NCBI RefSeq assembly: GCF_003050905.1
Contig: NZ_QAOT01000007.1
Direction: 5' to 3' (one strand)
DNA length: 64,000 bases
DNA from: Cereibacter_A azotoformans
Lineage (GTDB): Bacteria; Pseudomonadota; Alphaproteobacteria; Rhodobacterales; Rhodobacteraceae
The translations under genes were made by a program, and so were the position numbers. Under the pieces are notes generated by a model. The model had not been told where the DNA came from. It ran no database searches and saw only the letters and a list, made by a program, of their open reading frames with translations. Shown piece after piece: positions 19,001 through 26,685 of the stretch. How positions within the stretch are numbered: the stretch's first letter is position 1; each line of letters starts with the position of its first letter.

Positions 19001-19863
19001 TCGACCTCGAAGAGACCGAGCTGCGCATCCCCTCGACCGGGTTTGGCGGCGCGAACGGTCTGCCCAATCTGCAGCACCGCAACGAGCCGGCCGCCGTGCG
19101 GACAACCCGCGCCAGAGCGGGCCTGATCGACAGCGGCCGCGGGGCCGCGGGCGGTCGCTCGGCGGTGCCGTTCGGGCTGAACCTTCTCATCAGCTCGCCC
19201 GATCGGATCTTCATCCGCGGTCGCGGCCTCGATGCCGAACTCGGGGGTGAAGTCCTGCTGGCGGGCACGACCGACAATGTCGTGCCGAGCGGCGCCTTCA
19301 ACCTGATCCGCGGGCGGCTCGACATCCTGGGAAAACGGCTTGTGCTCAGCGAGGCGCAGCTGCTGCTGGAGGGAGATTTCGTGCCCTTCATCCGCGTCGT
19401 GGCGTCAAGCCAGAACGACGGGATCACGACCTCGGTCGTGATCGAAGGGCGCGCCGATGAGCCGGAGGTGAGCTTCACCTCATCGCCCGAACTGCCAGAG
19501 GAAGAGGTCATCTCGCGCCTGCTCTTCGGCCGGGGGCTCGACACGATCAGCCCGCTACAGGCGGCGCAGCTTGCAAGCGCCGTGGCCACGCTCGCCGGGC
19601 GCGGCGGCGAAGGGGTGATCGGCCGGCTGCGTCAGGGCTTCGGCCTTGATGATCTCGACGTGGCGACGGATGCCGATGGCGGCACCTCGGTCCGCGCGGG
19701 GAAGTATATCTCGGAGAATGTCTATACGCAGGTCGAGGTGGACCAGCAGGGCCAGAGCCAGATCAACCTCAATCTCGACATCACCTCGAGCATCAAGCTG
19801 CGCGGCAGCGTCGGAACGGAGGGCGACACCTCGCTCGGCATCTTCATCGAGCGGGACTACTGA
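16033..19863 (+). CDS. tamB: Translocation and assembly protein TamB
   Basis: A 1276-residue envelope-spanning protein that works with TamA. The start ATG overlaps the tamA stop. A signal anchor (LLVLLWLLLPVAAFAQ) is followed by more than 1000 residues of beta-rich AsmA/DUF490-type sequence and the conserved C-terminal TamB domain (RLDILGKRLVLSEAQL, VSFTSSPELPEEEVISRLLFGR, LGIFIERDY at the end). Residues ~532-828 consist of three 99-residue tandem repeats (see the repeat entry). The protein is thought to form a hydrophobic groove between the membranes. It converges with the next gene only 3 nt away. Confidence 0.93.
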   Translation: MRILLVLLWLLLPVAAFAQSAEEDRGFLQALIEDNLSSAGREVRIEGFRGALSSRATVERLTIADDEGVWLTLNRVVLDWSRSALLTGRLSVSELSAAEILLERLPVADDGIDVPSPEARDFALPDLPVAVEIGRIAANRLVLGAPVLGTAVEATLEASGSLAGGSGQAQLLARRTDGPQGELRMTTSFSNTSRQLALDLTLAEAANGIAATLLDLPGNPPLEMTVQGTGPLSDYTADIRLVTNGEERLAGRVTLQGDAAQGRQFAAVLGGNVAPLFLPDYAEFFGPDVQLDVAGTRASDGRLDLSRLNLATQALRLEGNLVLAADGLPERIALAGQIASADGAPVLLPLSGPETRVDRADLNVSFDAAQGEAWTARLRVAGLDRTDFSAASFALDGSGRIARVEGGTATVSGSFDYAADQLQPADPDFAAALGPRIAGAADFSWTEGADGLRLPRVTLDGDDFGLLADLTLAGLTSGLAVSGEAELRFEDLSRFSGLAGRPLEGRGTGSASGSYAALTGVIDAEAAVTGTDLAMGQAELDNLLRGTSQVQVSLLRDIEGTRLRELRIEAQSLTATASGTLATAGSDISANLAFADLGVLGPAYGGRMEAEARFTGTPEAGEIAATATGQDLRVGQPQVDALLLGTSRINVAGRLEEGTLVLDRASVNARTLDLSAAGRLATEGSDVTAELDFSDLSVLGPGYGGALAATARFSGTPENATITADARGTNLRVGQPTADTLLRGQSTLAAQVRLVDGAIRVDRADLRNPQLTVEAQGSAAGDDRTLTLDARLSNLALLVPQFPGPLTVTGTARSTGGGYQIDMRAQGPGQINLRAQGTAAEDGSALDLAITGSAEAALANPFIEPRNVAGPIRFDLRVNGQPALSSVSGRVSLAGGRFADTDLGLIIEGLQATADLSNGRATVDLQGSPAAGGRLAVSGAIGLEAPFTSDLAINISRAVLRDPELYETTASGRVTIRGPLAGGAQIAGRIDLEETELRIPSTGFGGANGLPNLQHRNEPAAVRTTRARAGLIDSGRGAAGGRSAVPFGLNLLISSPDRIFIRGRGLDAELGGEVLLAGTTDNVVPSGAFNLIRGRLDILGKRLVLSEAQLLLEGDFVPFIRVVASSQNDGITTSVVIEGRADEPEVSFTSSPELPEEEVISRLLFGRGLDTISPLQAAQLASAVATLAGRGGEGVIGRLRQGFGLDDLDVATDADGGTSVRAGKYISENVYTQVEVDQQGQSQINLNLDITSSIKLRGSVGTEGDTSLGIFIERDY
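17626..18516 (+). repeat. Three tandem 297-bp units within tamB
   Basis: Copies begin at 17626, 17923 and 18220, exactly 297 bp (99 codons) apart. Each starts D/N-L-x-x-GQ...LL-x-G-x-S and contains a Leu-x-x-Leu/Val pair near position 65 and a G-x-A/T-x2 segment near 80-85. Copies 1 and 2 share long identities (GSD.. then VLGP.YGG and AEARF/ATARF-x-GTPE). Copy 3 is more diverged in its second half. Confidence 0.8.
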
Positions 19864-19866
19864 GGA

Positions 19867-20703
19867 TCAGTGCGGCGCGGCGCGGACGGCATCCACCGCC
19901 GCGCCGAGCAGGACCGCGAAGGCGCTGAGATAAAGCCACACGAGCAGCGCGACCACGGCCCCGATCGAGCCATAGACCTCGTTGTAGTTCGCAAAGTTGG
20001 CGAGGTAGAAAACGAGCGCCCGCGAGGCCAGCGCCCAGAGGGTGACGGCGGTCAGAAGACCCCAGGTCACCACGGGTCTCGGGCTGCCCTTGGGCCGGTT
20101 CGGTCCGAGGCGGTACACCAGCGCCACCCCGAAGATGACGACGAGCATCCCGACGGCGACGTTGGCAAGCTCGAGAACCCTCTGGTTGAAATCGCCGAGC
20201 GGGATGACGTTCAGCACCAGCGGCGCGACGACCGAGAGCAGCATGGCGACCAGCCCGACCCCGACCAGCGTCAGGGTCAGCACGATCGCCCGCACGATAT
20301 GCCAGGGCCCCATCCGGTTCGGAAGCCGGTGGGTGGCGTTCAGTCCGCGGATGAGGGCGGCCACGCCCGCGCGCGCCGACCAGATGGCCGCCCCCGTGGT
20401 AAAGAGGCTTGCCCATCCGAGATGCCGGCTGTTGGCCGCCAACAGCGCCTCCACCTGCCCCCGGAAGAGGGCGTAGGCCTGTTCGGGAAGGAAATCGGCC
20501 GCAAGGTCGATCTGCGCGCGGATCACGCTCGGATCCGAAGCCCAGCCCCAGATGGCGATGAGCGCCGCAACCGCGGGAAATATGGCGAGGAAGCCGTAGA
20601 AGGCGATCCCGGCCGCCGCAAGGTTGAGATCGGCCGAGTCGACCCGATCATAGAGCCGCACCAGCAGCCGCCACCGCGCATGCCAGAAGCCTTCGGCGCC
20701 CAC
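19867..20703 (-). CDS. YihY/BrkB-family inner-membrane protein
   Basis: A 278-residue polytopic protein with about six transmembrane segments. Family signatures: an amphipathic start with WRLLVRLYDRVDSADLNLAAAGIAFYGFLAIFPA, the LITALWSARAGVAALIRGLN-like segment (AAIWSARAGVAALIRGLNATH), and the C-terminal YGSIGAVVALLVWLYLSAFAVLLGAAV motif. The biochemical role is unsettled; members have been proposed as transporters and are not ribonuclease BN. It converges on tamB and is separated from the upstream small exported gene by a terminator. Confidence 0.88.
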   Translation of the reverse strand: MGAEGFWHARWRLLVRLYDRVDSADLNLAAAGIAFYGFLAIFPAVAALIAIWGWASDPSVIRAQIDLAADFLPEQAYALFRGQVEALLAANSRHLGWASLFTTGAAIWSARAGVAALIRGLNATHRLPNRMGPWHIVRAIVLTLTLVGVGLVAMLLSVVAPLVLNVIPLGDFNQRVLELANVAVGMLVVIFGVALVYRLGPNRPKGSPRPVVTWGLLTAVTLWALASRALVFYLANFANYNEVYGSIGAVVALLVWLYLSAFAVLLGAAVDAVRAAPH

Positions 20704-20726
20704 ACGTCACCTGTCGGGGAATGAAG

Positions 20727-20751
20727 AAGGCCCGCGAACGTCGCGGGCCTT
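20727..20751 (-). terminator. Rho-independent-type terminator of the yjb-like operon
   Basis: A perfect 11-bp stem AAGGCCCGCGA/TCGCGGGCCTT with a 3-nt loop; on the minus strand it continues CTTCATTC. It lies 26 nt past the stop of the small exported gene and just before the BrkB-like gene, so it separates the two transcription units. Confidence 0.7.
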
Positions 20752-20777
20752 CGGTTCTCTTTCCTCTGGACCGAAGA

Positions 20778-21011
20778 TCAGTCTTCGAGCGTGGTCGGCG
20801 AGCTGTCGTTGTCGTCCGAAGCGATCAGCGCGATGATCGCCGCAGCGCCGAGCACCGGGAGGAGCACGCCGCCCAGGCTGCCGGTTTCTTCGGCCGCGAC
20901 GACGGCAACCGGTTCGGCTTCGTCAACCACGACCACCGGGCCGCCAGCAAAGGCCGCCATGGTGGACGAGACGAGCGCAGCAGACGCCACGAGAGCAGTG
21001 AGTTTCTTCAT
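20778..21011 (-). CDS. Small exported YjbE-like protein
   Basis: A 77-residue protein with a clear signal peptide (MKKLTALVASAALVSSTMAAFA) and a Val/Glu-rich middle (GGPVVVVDEAEPVAVV). A Gly/hydrophobic stretch (LGGVLLPVLGAAAIIALIA) precedes an acidic Ser/Thr tail (SDDNDSSPTTLED). The start MKKLTA has a good GGAGAAAC ribosome-binding site; an ATG 45 nt upstream does not. It is the third gene after YjbH and YjbF homologues, the position and build expected of the small exported protein YjbE of the E. coli yjbEFGH polysaccharide locus. No sequence identity to YjbE can be claimed by eye. A paralogue lies at 31910-32086. Confidence 0.7.
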   Translation of the reverse strand: MKKLTALVASAALVSSTMAAFAGGPVVVVDEAEPVAVVAAEETGSLGGVLLPVLGAAAIIALIASDDNDSSPTTLED

Positions 21012-21095
21012 TTGCGTTTCTCCAAGTATGATGGCCGCTTGATTAACTGATACCATAGGGGCAACTACCAGAAAAGTCCGAACATCGGGTTTACG

Positions 21096-21773
21096 TCAAT
21101 CGATTGCCCGGCTGATTCTGACCTTTCCGAGCATCCGGTCGAATGTCTGCAAGCTCTGCCGGATCGAGCCGGCAGCATCGACCCAATATTCATTGGTGAA
21201 CCGCCCCGTAGCCCCCTCACAATGCTCCAACACATGACGTGTCGGATAGTTTCGCTCGATGATTGTAATGGTTTTGGTGCCATTCGTTGCGAGCGTGCAA
21301 CGGAACTCGCGCTTCACGGTCTGATCGAGCCCGTCGATCAGGTAATTCACCCGGCGATGGCTGCCACTTCCAGAGGCAATCTGCGAAGCGGAGGGAACTT
21401 CGGCCGACATCAGATCCGGGCCAAGCCCGCGAGTCGCGACAAGGATGCCGTCCCGCAGCGCAACAGTCCGATCATCGGTGGAGGACCATGTCACCACGTC
21501 ACCGTTGATCTGGAACGGCACCATCAGGGCCCAGGCTCCGGTTTTCTCGACGTCCGCAACGATGAGCGGCGTTGTCACCCGCGAGATTTTCGCGCGCGTC
21601 AGGCTTTGCGGGCCGCTCGGCGGCCCGTCTTGCCGCGTGGTGATGCCCGCCAGTCCCTGCTTGAAGAAGGCGGCACGACCGTCGCCCTGCGACCCGCAGG
21701 AGGCGAGAAACGCGCAGGCGACGACGAAGGCAAGGGGGGTTGCGTGCCGCGTCACTTCCAGAATCTCCCCCAT
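21096..21773 (-). CDS. YjbF/GfcB-family lipoprotein
   Basis: A 225-residue protein with a lipoprotein signal (ATPLAFVVACAFLASC, lipobox LASC, Cys at about residue 26). The body matches the YjbF/GfcB family of group 4 capsule and exopolysaccharide loci: PLIVADVEKTGAWALMVPFQ, VTWSSTDDRTVALRDGILVATRGLG, the RRVNYLIDG segment and YWVDAAGSIRQSLQ near the end. The pattern DG-x-L-x-ATRGLG is strongly typical. Its start overlaps the end of the yjbH-like gene by 22 nt, so the two are co-translated. Probable role: outer-membrane-associated step in polysaccharide export. Confidence 0.85.
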   Translation of the reverse strand: MGEILEVTRHATPLAFVVACAFLASCGSQGDGRAAFFKQGLAGITTRQDGPPSGPQSLTRAKISRVTTPLIVADVEKTGAWALMVPFQINGDVVTWSSTDDRTVALRDGILVATRGLGPDLMSAEVPSASQIASGSGSHRRVNYLIDGLDQTVKREFRCTLATNGTKTITIIERNYPTRHVLEHCEGATGRFTNEYWVDAAGSIRQSLQTFDRMLGKVRISRAID

Positions 21774-23920
21774 TGGTCGTCAAGCTCCTGCGCATGGTAA
21801 TGCCGCACGGTCTCGTAGAGCCTGCCGTCGACACTGACCCGCGCGCCCCCATCCCGCGTTACGGGGCGGACAGTGAAGGCCGAGTTCTCCCGCGTCGGTT
21901 GCCCAAGCAGCGCCGTCAGCGGAATGTTGATCCGGATGCCCTTGTCGAACGACCCTTCGCCAAACTCTTCCGACGAGGCATCCGTGAGCGTGGCGAAGGC
22001 CCCGACCTTCCAGCCGTTCTCGAACTCCCGGTCGATGGACAGGGTGGCGCCGACGTCCCCCGCGAGATACCGGCCCACGTCAAGTTGCCCGACGAACTGG
22101 TTGCCGAGATCGTAATAGGCCGAGGCGTGGCCGGTCACGATGTCATAGGCTTCGTCGCCCGACAGAAAACCAAACCCCTGTTCGAACTCGCGCTTTTTCG
22201 CATAGTTGATCTCGGCGCCAAGCGCGAGACGGCTGTCAACCGGCTTCCAGAGCAACTCGGCCGACCCACCGCCGTACATGCGTTCCAGATAGCCGACCGT
22301 CACGCGGCTGTAGAAATTCCCGGCCGGGCGCGCGTACCAACTGGCCGTCAGGCTGTCGAGCGTGGTCTCGCCCTCGCGGCTGTAGAGGTAGTTGTCCGTC
22401 CGAACCCGCGGAAGCCCGGACACCGAGCGGTTCTGTCCGTCGAGGTTCCCGCCGAGCTTGTGGCTCAGAACGCCGGACAGCATGAGGCCGGGCGCGACCT
22501 CATACTGACCGCGAAGGCGAAGACCCACATCCGCGCGAATGGGCTCCTGGGGGTCGAACAGGCTTGTGCGCAGATAGGGCCCGAAGGACCAGTTCAGCCT
22601 GGGATACCGCTCGGGATCGAAGGCCAGGCCCTCGATCGGCGGGCCGGCCTCTCCCACGGCGACGCGGGGCCTGATCCGGGTGGCGGCGTCCGGCGCGAAC
22701 TCCAGCCGTTCGAGATCGGATCGGCGCAGCGTGACCTTCGAGAGAGGCATCCCGTTGACGACCGGCACGATCTCGAAGGTCTCGACGGAGGCCGGCAGCG
22801 AGTAGGCCATGGCGCGGGCGGTCCGCCCGATCGCCTGCGACTCGGCGTCATAGCGGACGTTCTGGATGCGGATCTGGGCCGTCCGGCCGTCGGTGCCGAA
22901 GGCCTCGATCAGCAGGCCGTCGTTGTCGAGCTGCTTCTGCATGTTGTTTCGCAGGAGGCTCGTGGCGTCGGCCTGCGTCACCCACTCGGCCGACCAGGCA
23001 TCCGGATCGGCCGCACGCGCGGGCCGCGGGCGGATCGGCGTCGGCGCGCCATCGACAAGCCCCGTGGAAACACGTTCCCGCGGGTTCAACACGAAATGCA
23101 GGCCGATGCCCACCTCGCTGCCATACATGTAGTAGGCACCGAGCTGAACGCCTTGCGACACCTCATATTCTGCGCCGAAGTTGAACGGGCTCTTGCGATC
23201 AAAGATGCGCCGGTCCTCGGACTCCTCCTCATAGGAGTCCGAGGAATATTCGACCTTCAGGCTCAGCTTGTCGGTAGGCTGCCACTCGATCCCCGCGAAG
23301 CCCGCGGCATCGCCCCGGAACCACTGGTCCGCATTCACCTCGCCGCCTTCGCTCTCGGTCGGCTGAAAATCGGGGCGGGTGCCGAAGCCTCCGAAGCTGC
23401 CGTAACTGCCGAGACGGCCCCAGCCCACGCCGGCCGTGACCTTCACGTTCGGCAGGACGTGCTTCGTCGCGGCGATATATTCGCCGCTGATGATGCCGGT
23501 GCCCACGAAATCCTGCAGGCCGACCGTGACGGAGGGCATGTAGCGGCCTTCGTCGAAGGCCCGGAAACGGAGGTCGAAGCTGCGATCGTAATAGGTGCTG
23601 AACTTGTTGACGCCCACCCGGTCCGCCTCGGGGATGGCGGCATTCCAGTCGCCGATCCCTTCGTAGCGGAAGCTTGCCGAGAGGCGGGGCGTGATCTGGA
23701 AGGTCAGGGTCGTCCGGGTGATGCCCGCAAAGCTCGAGACGCTGGTGCTCAGGATCCCGTCCGGCTGCGCTTCTCCCGAAGGCATGTCGATCAGGCCGGT
23801 CGAACCATACAGGTTGAACGTCGGCCGCGTCTCCGACAGGGCGGGGGCCGTCGCCGCAAGAGCGGCACAGGACACGCCTGCGAGAAGACCGCGCCGACGC
23901 GCGGTAGAAGGCATTGCCAT
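21752..23920 (-). CDS. YjbH-family outer-membrane polysaccharide protein
   Basis: A 722-residue exported protein with a signal peptide (RRGLLAGVSCAALAATAPALS). The first mature segment, PTFNLYGSTGLIDMPSGEAQPDG, is a hallmark of YjbH/GfcD proteins. Alternating beta-barrel sequence extends through most of the protein, with a YDLGNQFVGQLDVGRYLAGDVGATLSI stretch and the C-terminal conserved FDKGIRINIPL motif. The start is ATG at 23918-23920 (MAMPSTARR) near the signal peptide; the ORF could begin 51 nt earlier. YjbH proteins are thought to form an outer-membrane barrel for exopolysaccharide secretion. A YjbG/GfcC partner is not in the window. Confidence 0.87.
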   Translation of the reverse strand: MAMPSTARRRGLLAGVSCAALAATAPALSETRPTFNLYGSTGLIDMPSGEAQPDGILSTSVSSFAGITRTTLTFQITPRLSASFRYEGIGDWNAAIPEADRVGVNKFSTYYDRSFDLRFRAFDEGRYMPSVTVGLQDFVGTGIISGEYIAATKHVLPNVKVTAGVGWGRLGSYGSFGGFGTRPDFQPTESEGGEVNADQWFRGDAAGFAGIEWQPTDKLSLKVEYSSDSYEEESEDRRIFDRKSPFNFGAEYEVSQGVQLGAYYMYGSEVGIGLHFVLNPRERVSTGLVDGAPTPIRPRPARAADPDAWSAEWVTQADATSLLRNNMQKQLDNDGLLIEAFGTDGRTAQIRIQNVRYDAESQAIGRTARAMAYSLPASVETFEIVPVVNGMPLSKVTLRRSDLERLEFAPDAATRIRPRVAVGEAGPPIEGLAFDPERYPRLNWSFGPYLRTSLFDPQEPIRADVGLRLRGQYEVAPGLMLSGVLSHKLGGNLDGQNRSVSGLPRVRTDNYLYSREGETTLDSLTASWYARPAGNFYSRVTVGYLERMYGGGSAELLWKPVDSRLALGAEINYAKKREFEQGFGFLSGDEAYDIVTGHASAYYDLGNQFVGQLDVGRYLAGDVGATLSIDREFENGWKVGAFATLTDASSEEFGEGSFDKGIRINIPLTALLGQPTRENSAFTVRPVTRDGGARVSVDGRLYETVRHYHAQELDDQWGRFWK

Positions 23921-24007
23921 GGTCACCTCGTTCGTTGACCGCACTCTAGGCAGCCCGTCCCCCGCAAACAATGGCCTTTGCCGATCGGCTCGGCAGAGCG
24001 TTGCCAG

Positions 24008-25960
24008 CTATCGCTTTGCCGCCACAACCTCGGGGAGTCTGTAGCCCTCAACCCACGAGAGAATCACCCGGCGCGCGGCCTCTGCATCGCCGGTCGCCAT
24101 TGCGCTTCGCAGCGCCCGAAGGGCCGTCGCCATCTCGAGTTCGGAGAGGCTGTCCTCCTGCGCCCGGAGGATCTTGGAATGCGGCGTCGTGAGCAGTCCC
24201 TCGCCGATGAGCAGTTCCTCATGCAGCTTCTCGCCGGGACGAAGGCCCGTCACCACGATCTCGATATCGCCAAACGGGTGGCGCTCATCCCGAACCGACT
24301 TGCCCGCGGCCTCGATCATCTGCACGGCCAGGTCGCGGATGCGCACCGGCTTGCCCATGTCGAGCACGAAGACGTCGCCCCCGCAGCTTTCAGCCTGATG
24401 GGCGAAGGATCCCGCCAGCAGCACCAGACGCGCCGCCTCGGAAATCGTCATGAAGAAGCGGGTGACATCCTCGTGGGTCAGCGTCACGGGGCCGCCGCGC
24501 GCGATCTGCTCCTTGAAGAGCGGGATGACGGAGCCCGAGGATCCGAGCACGTTCCCGAAACGCACCATCGAGAAGATCGTGCCCTTCGACCTCTTGGCCA
24601 GATCCTGGATCACCAGTTCGGCCAGACGCTTGGAGGCGCCCATGACATTGGTGGGACGCACCGCCTTGTCGGTCGAGATCAGGATGAAGCGCGCCACCCT
24701 GGCCTCATGTGCCGCATCGGCGAGCGTGCGGGTGCCAAGCACGTTGTTGGCCAGACCGGCAATCGGATTGTGCTCGACCAGCGGAACATGCTTGTAGGCG
24801 GCCGCATGGAAGACGACCTCGATCCCGTGATCCTGCATCACCATGCGCGCGAGGCGCGAATCCGTCACCGAGCCGAGGACGGGCACGATCTCCACTCCGG
24901 TGCCCTCGGCCATCTCTCGCAGTTCGCGGTCGATGTTGTAGAGCGCGATCTCGCTGATCTCGAACAGCACGATGCACCGGGGGCGGATCAGCAGAAGCTG
25001 ACGGCACAGTTCGGACCCGACCGAGCCACCCGCGCCGGAGACAAGGACCGAGCGCCCGACATAGGCTTCGGCGCCCTGCGGCAGCGCATCCTCGATCTGC
25101 TGACGCCCCAGGAACCGCCCGAAGGTGAAGGGAGAGAGGTTGTCGACAAGCTTCTCCTCGCCCACGAGTTGCGCGAAGGACGGAACCGTCTGGACGTCGA
25201 GACCCACCGCCTGAAGCCGCTGGACGATCTTCGCAAGGCGGGCAGGCGACTCCGATGGCATCGCCAGGAGGACACGCGTGACGTCGCGCTCGCGCACCAG
25301 CCGCTCGAGCCGCTCGGCCGGATGGACCTTGAGCCCGCCGATGATCATGCCGTGAAGCGTCCGGTTGTCATCGACGAAGGCGATGGGACGGATGGCCCCC
25401 CTCGACCGGAGCGCGGCCGCAAGCTGCGTGCCCGTGTTGCCCGCGCCATAGATGATGACCCGGCACCCCTTCTGCTCGACCTGAAGCACCCAGAGCAGGG
25501 CGTGCAGCATCGCCATCCGGGTGCCCACGGCAAGGATGAAGAACAGCAGGCCATGGAGGATGGCTGCCGCCGCAGGAACATCCACACCCGAAAGCGTGGC
25601 CACCAGCGCCAGCGCCATGGTCAGGATCGAGGCGAAAGCGGCGGTCTTCAGGATCGCCACCGACTCATAGGCATTGAGCTTGATCCGCGGCATCCCGAGC
25701 AGCATGGAAATCCCGCCCGCGATCAGCACGGAGGCCGGGAAGAGCACCCACTCGAATGCGGAGGCCTGACCCCGGATGAAGATCCCGGTCAGAAGCAGCG
25801 CGAGCGGCGCCACCAGAAGATCCGACAGAAGCATCGCGGCGCGCTTCTGACCTCGGGTCAGTCGGTCCACCAGACCGAACAGGAGTTTCTTCACTTGGAG
25901 TGCCCTGCCCTCTTGTCGCCGCGGTTGTATCGGACTGTCCGTCGTCCCCGTGACCGACAT
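24008..25960 (-). CDS. CapD/FlaA1-type membrane nucleotide-sugar dehydratase
   Basis: A 650-residue protein with four transmembrane segments (about residues 45-165), a CoA-binding-like Rossmann region (VIIYGAGNTGTQLAAAL) and a C-terminal extended SDR domain (VLVSGAGGSVGSELCRQL, VFHAAAYKHVPLVE, ISTDKAVRPTNVMGASKRLAE, RFGNVLGSSGSVIPLF). This is the long PglF/CapD architecture, usually a UDP-GlcNAc 4,6-dehydratase feeding glycan synthesis; the exact substrate is unknown. The SxxxxxxMxxxK catalytic set of the FlaA1 group is present. The start is uncertain: ATG at 25960 has a weak ribosome-binding site and GTG at 25894 is possible. It is upstream of yjbH on the same strand. Confidence 0.87.
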   Translation of the reverse strand: MSVTGTTDSPIQPRRQEGRALQVKKLLFGLVDRLTRGQKRAAMLLSDLLVAPLALLLTGIFIRGQASAFEWVLFPASVLIAGGISMLLGMPRIKLNAYESVAILKTAAFASILTMALALVATLSGVDVPAAAAILHGLLFFILAVGTRMAMLHALLWVLQVEQKGCRVIIYGAGNTGTQLAAALRSRGAIRPIAFVDDNRTLHGMIIGGLKVHPAERLERLVRERDVTRVLLAMPSESPARLAKIVQRLQAVGLDVQTVPSFAQLVGEEKLVDNLSPFTFGRFLGRQQIEDALPQGAEAYVGRSVLVSGAGGSVGSELCRQLLLIRPRCIVLFEISEIALYNIDRELREMAEGTGVEIVPVLGSVTDSRLARMVMQDHGIEVVFHAAAYKHVPLVEHNPIAGLANNVLGTRTLADAAHEARVARFILISTDKAVRPTNVMGASKRLAELVIQDLAKRSKGTIFSMVRFGNVLGSSGSVIPLFKEQIARGGPVTLTHEDVTRFFMTISEAARLVLLAGSFAHQAESCGGDVFVLDMGKPVRIRDLAVQMIEAAGKSVRDERHPFGDIEIVVTGLRPGEKLHEELLIGEGLLTTPHSKILRAQEDSLSELEMATALRALRSAMATGDAEAARRVILSWVEGYRLPEVVAAKR

Positions 25961-26040
25961 TGTTCTATGCCCAAGAAAACTCCGAAAATCGAATGAAGAA
26001 AGCCTAGTCGAGGCCAGGAATCACTACAAGCGTGGCGGCA

Positions 26041-26685
26041 CTATGCTCTGCGTTCCTTTGCAAAAGGTTGCCGATTGCGCAACACCATGACGCGCGCAAC
26101 CGTCTGGTACATGAGCGCCAGATCCAGACAGAGGGTGCGCCTCTGCTGATAGATGAGGTCAAGCTTCGCCTTTCGGGGGATACATCTCTCCCTGTAGGTG
26201 CGGTCCGTTTCCTCGGCCGTTCGGCATTGTGCGAGAAGCCATTCCTCGTGCCTGTGGAAATGAAGACTGGCCAGCCCGGTAATTCCCGGCCGGCTGCGCA
26301 GGACGCGCGCATAGAGGTCGCGGTAATCTTCGACATAGCGTCGAAGCGGAGGTCTTGGCCCGACAAAGCTCATGTCGCCGCGCAGAACGTTCCAGAGCTG
26401 CGGGATCTCGTCGAGGCGCGTGCGTCGCAGGAACCGGCCGGTGCGCGTGATCCGGTTGGCCTTGTCACCGCCCGAAACGCCTTCGTTCCTCGCGGCCGCC
26501 CGCATCGTGCGCAGCTTCCAGAGCTGGAACGGCTCATTCGGCGCCCTCATGCGCTCGGCCACGTAAAACAGCGGCCGGCCCTCGACGACAAGCAGGATCA
26601 GCAGCAACAGCGCGAAGGGCAGCGCCAACACAAGCACCAGCGCCAGCGCCACGATCAGGTCCAGCAGACGCTTCGCGGGGGTCAC
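26041..26685 (-). CDS. Undecaprenyl-phosphate sugar phosphotransferase (bacterial sugar transferase)
   Basis: A 214-residue WcaJ/PglC-type monotopic phosphoglycosyl transferase that starts glycan assembly by loading a sugar phosphate on undecaprenyl phosphate. It has one hydrophobic segment (about residues 7-30), then FQLWKLRTMR, GRFLRRTRLDEIPQLWNVLRG, the DMSFVGPRPPL motif and RPGITGLASLHF, which are diagnostic. The start is GTG at 26683-26685, overlapping the epimerase stop as GTGA; the longer ATG-initiated frame only shadows the epimerase gene. The substrate sugar cannot be read from sequence. Confidence 0.92.
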   Translation of the reverse strand: MTPAKRLLDLIVALALVLVLALPFALLLLILLVVEGRPLFYVAERMRAPNEPFQLWKLRTMRAAARNEGVSGGDKANRITRTGRFLRRTRLDEIPQLWNVLRGDMSFVGPRPPLRRYVEDYRDLYARVLRSRPGITGLASLHFHRHEEWLLAQCRTAEETDRTYRERCIPRKAKLDLIYQQRRTLCLDLALMYQTVARVMVLRNRQPFAKERRA

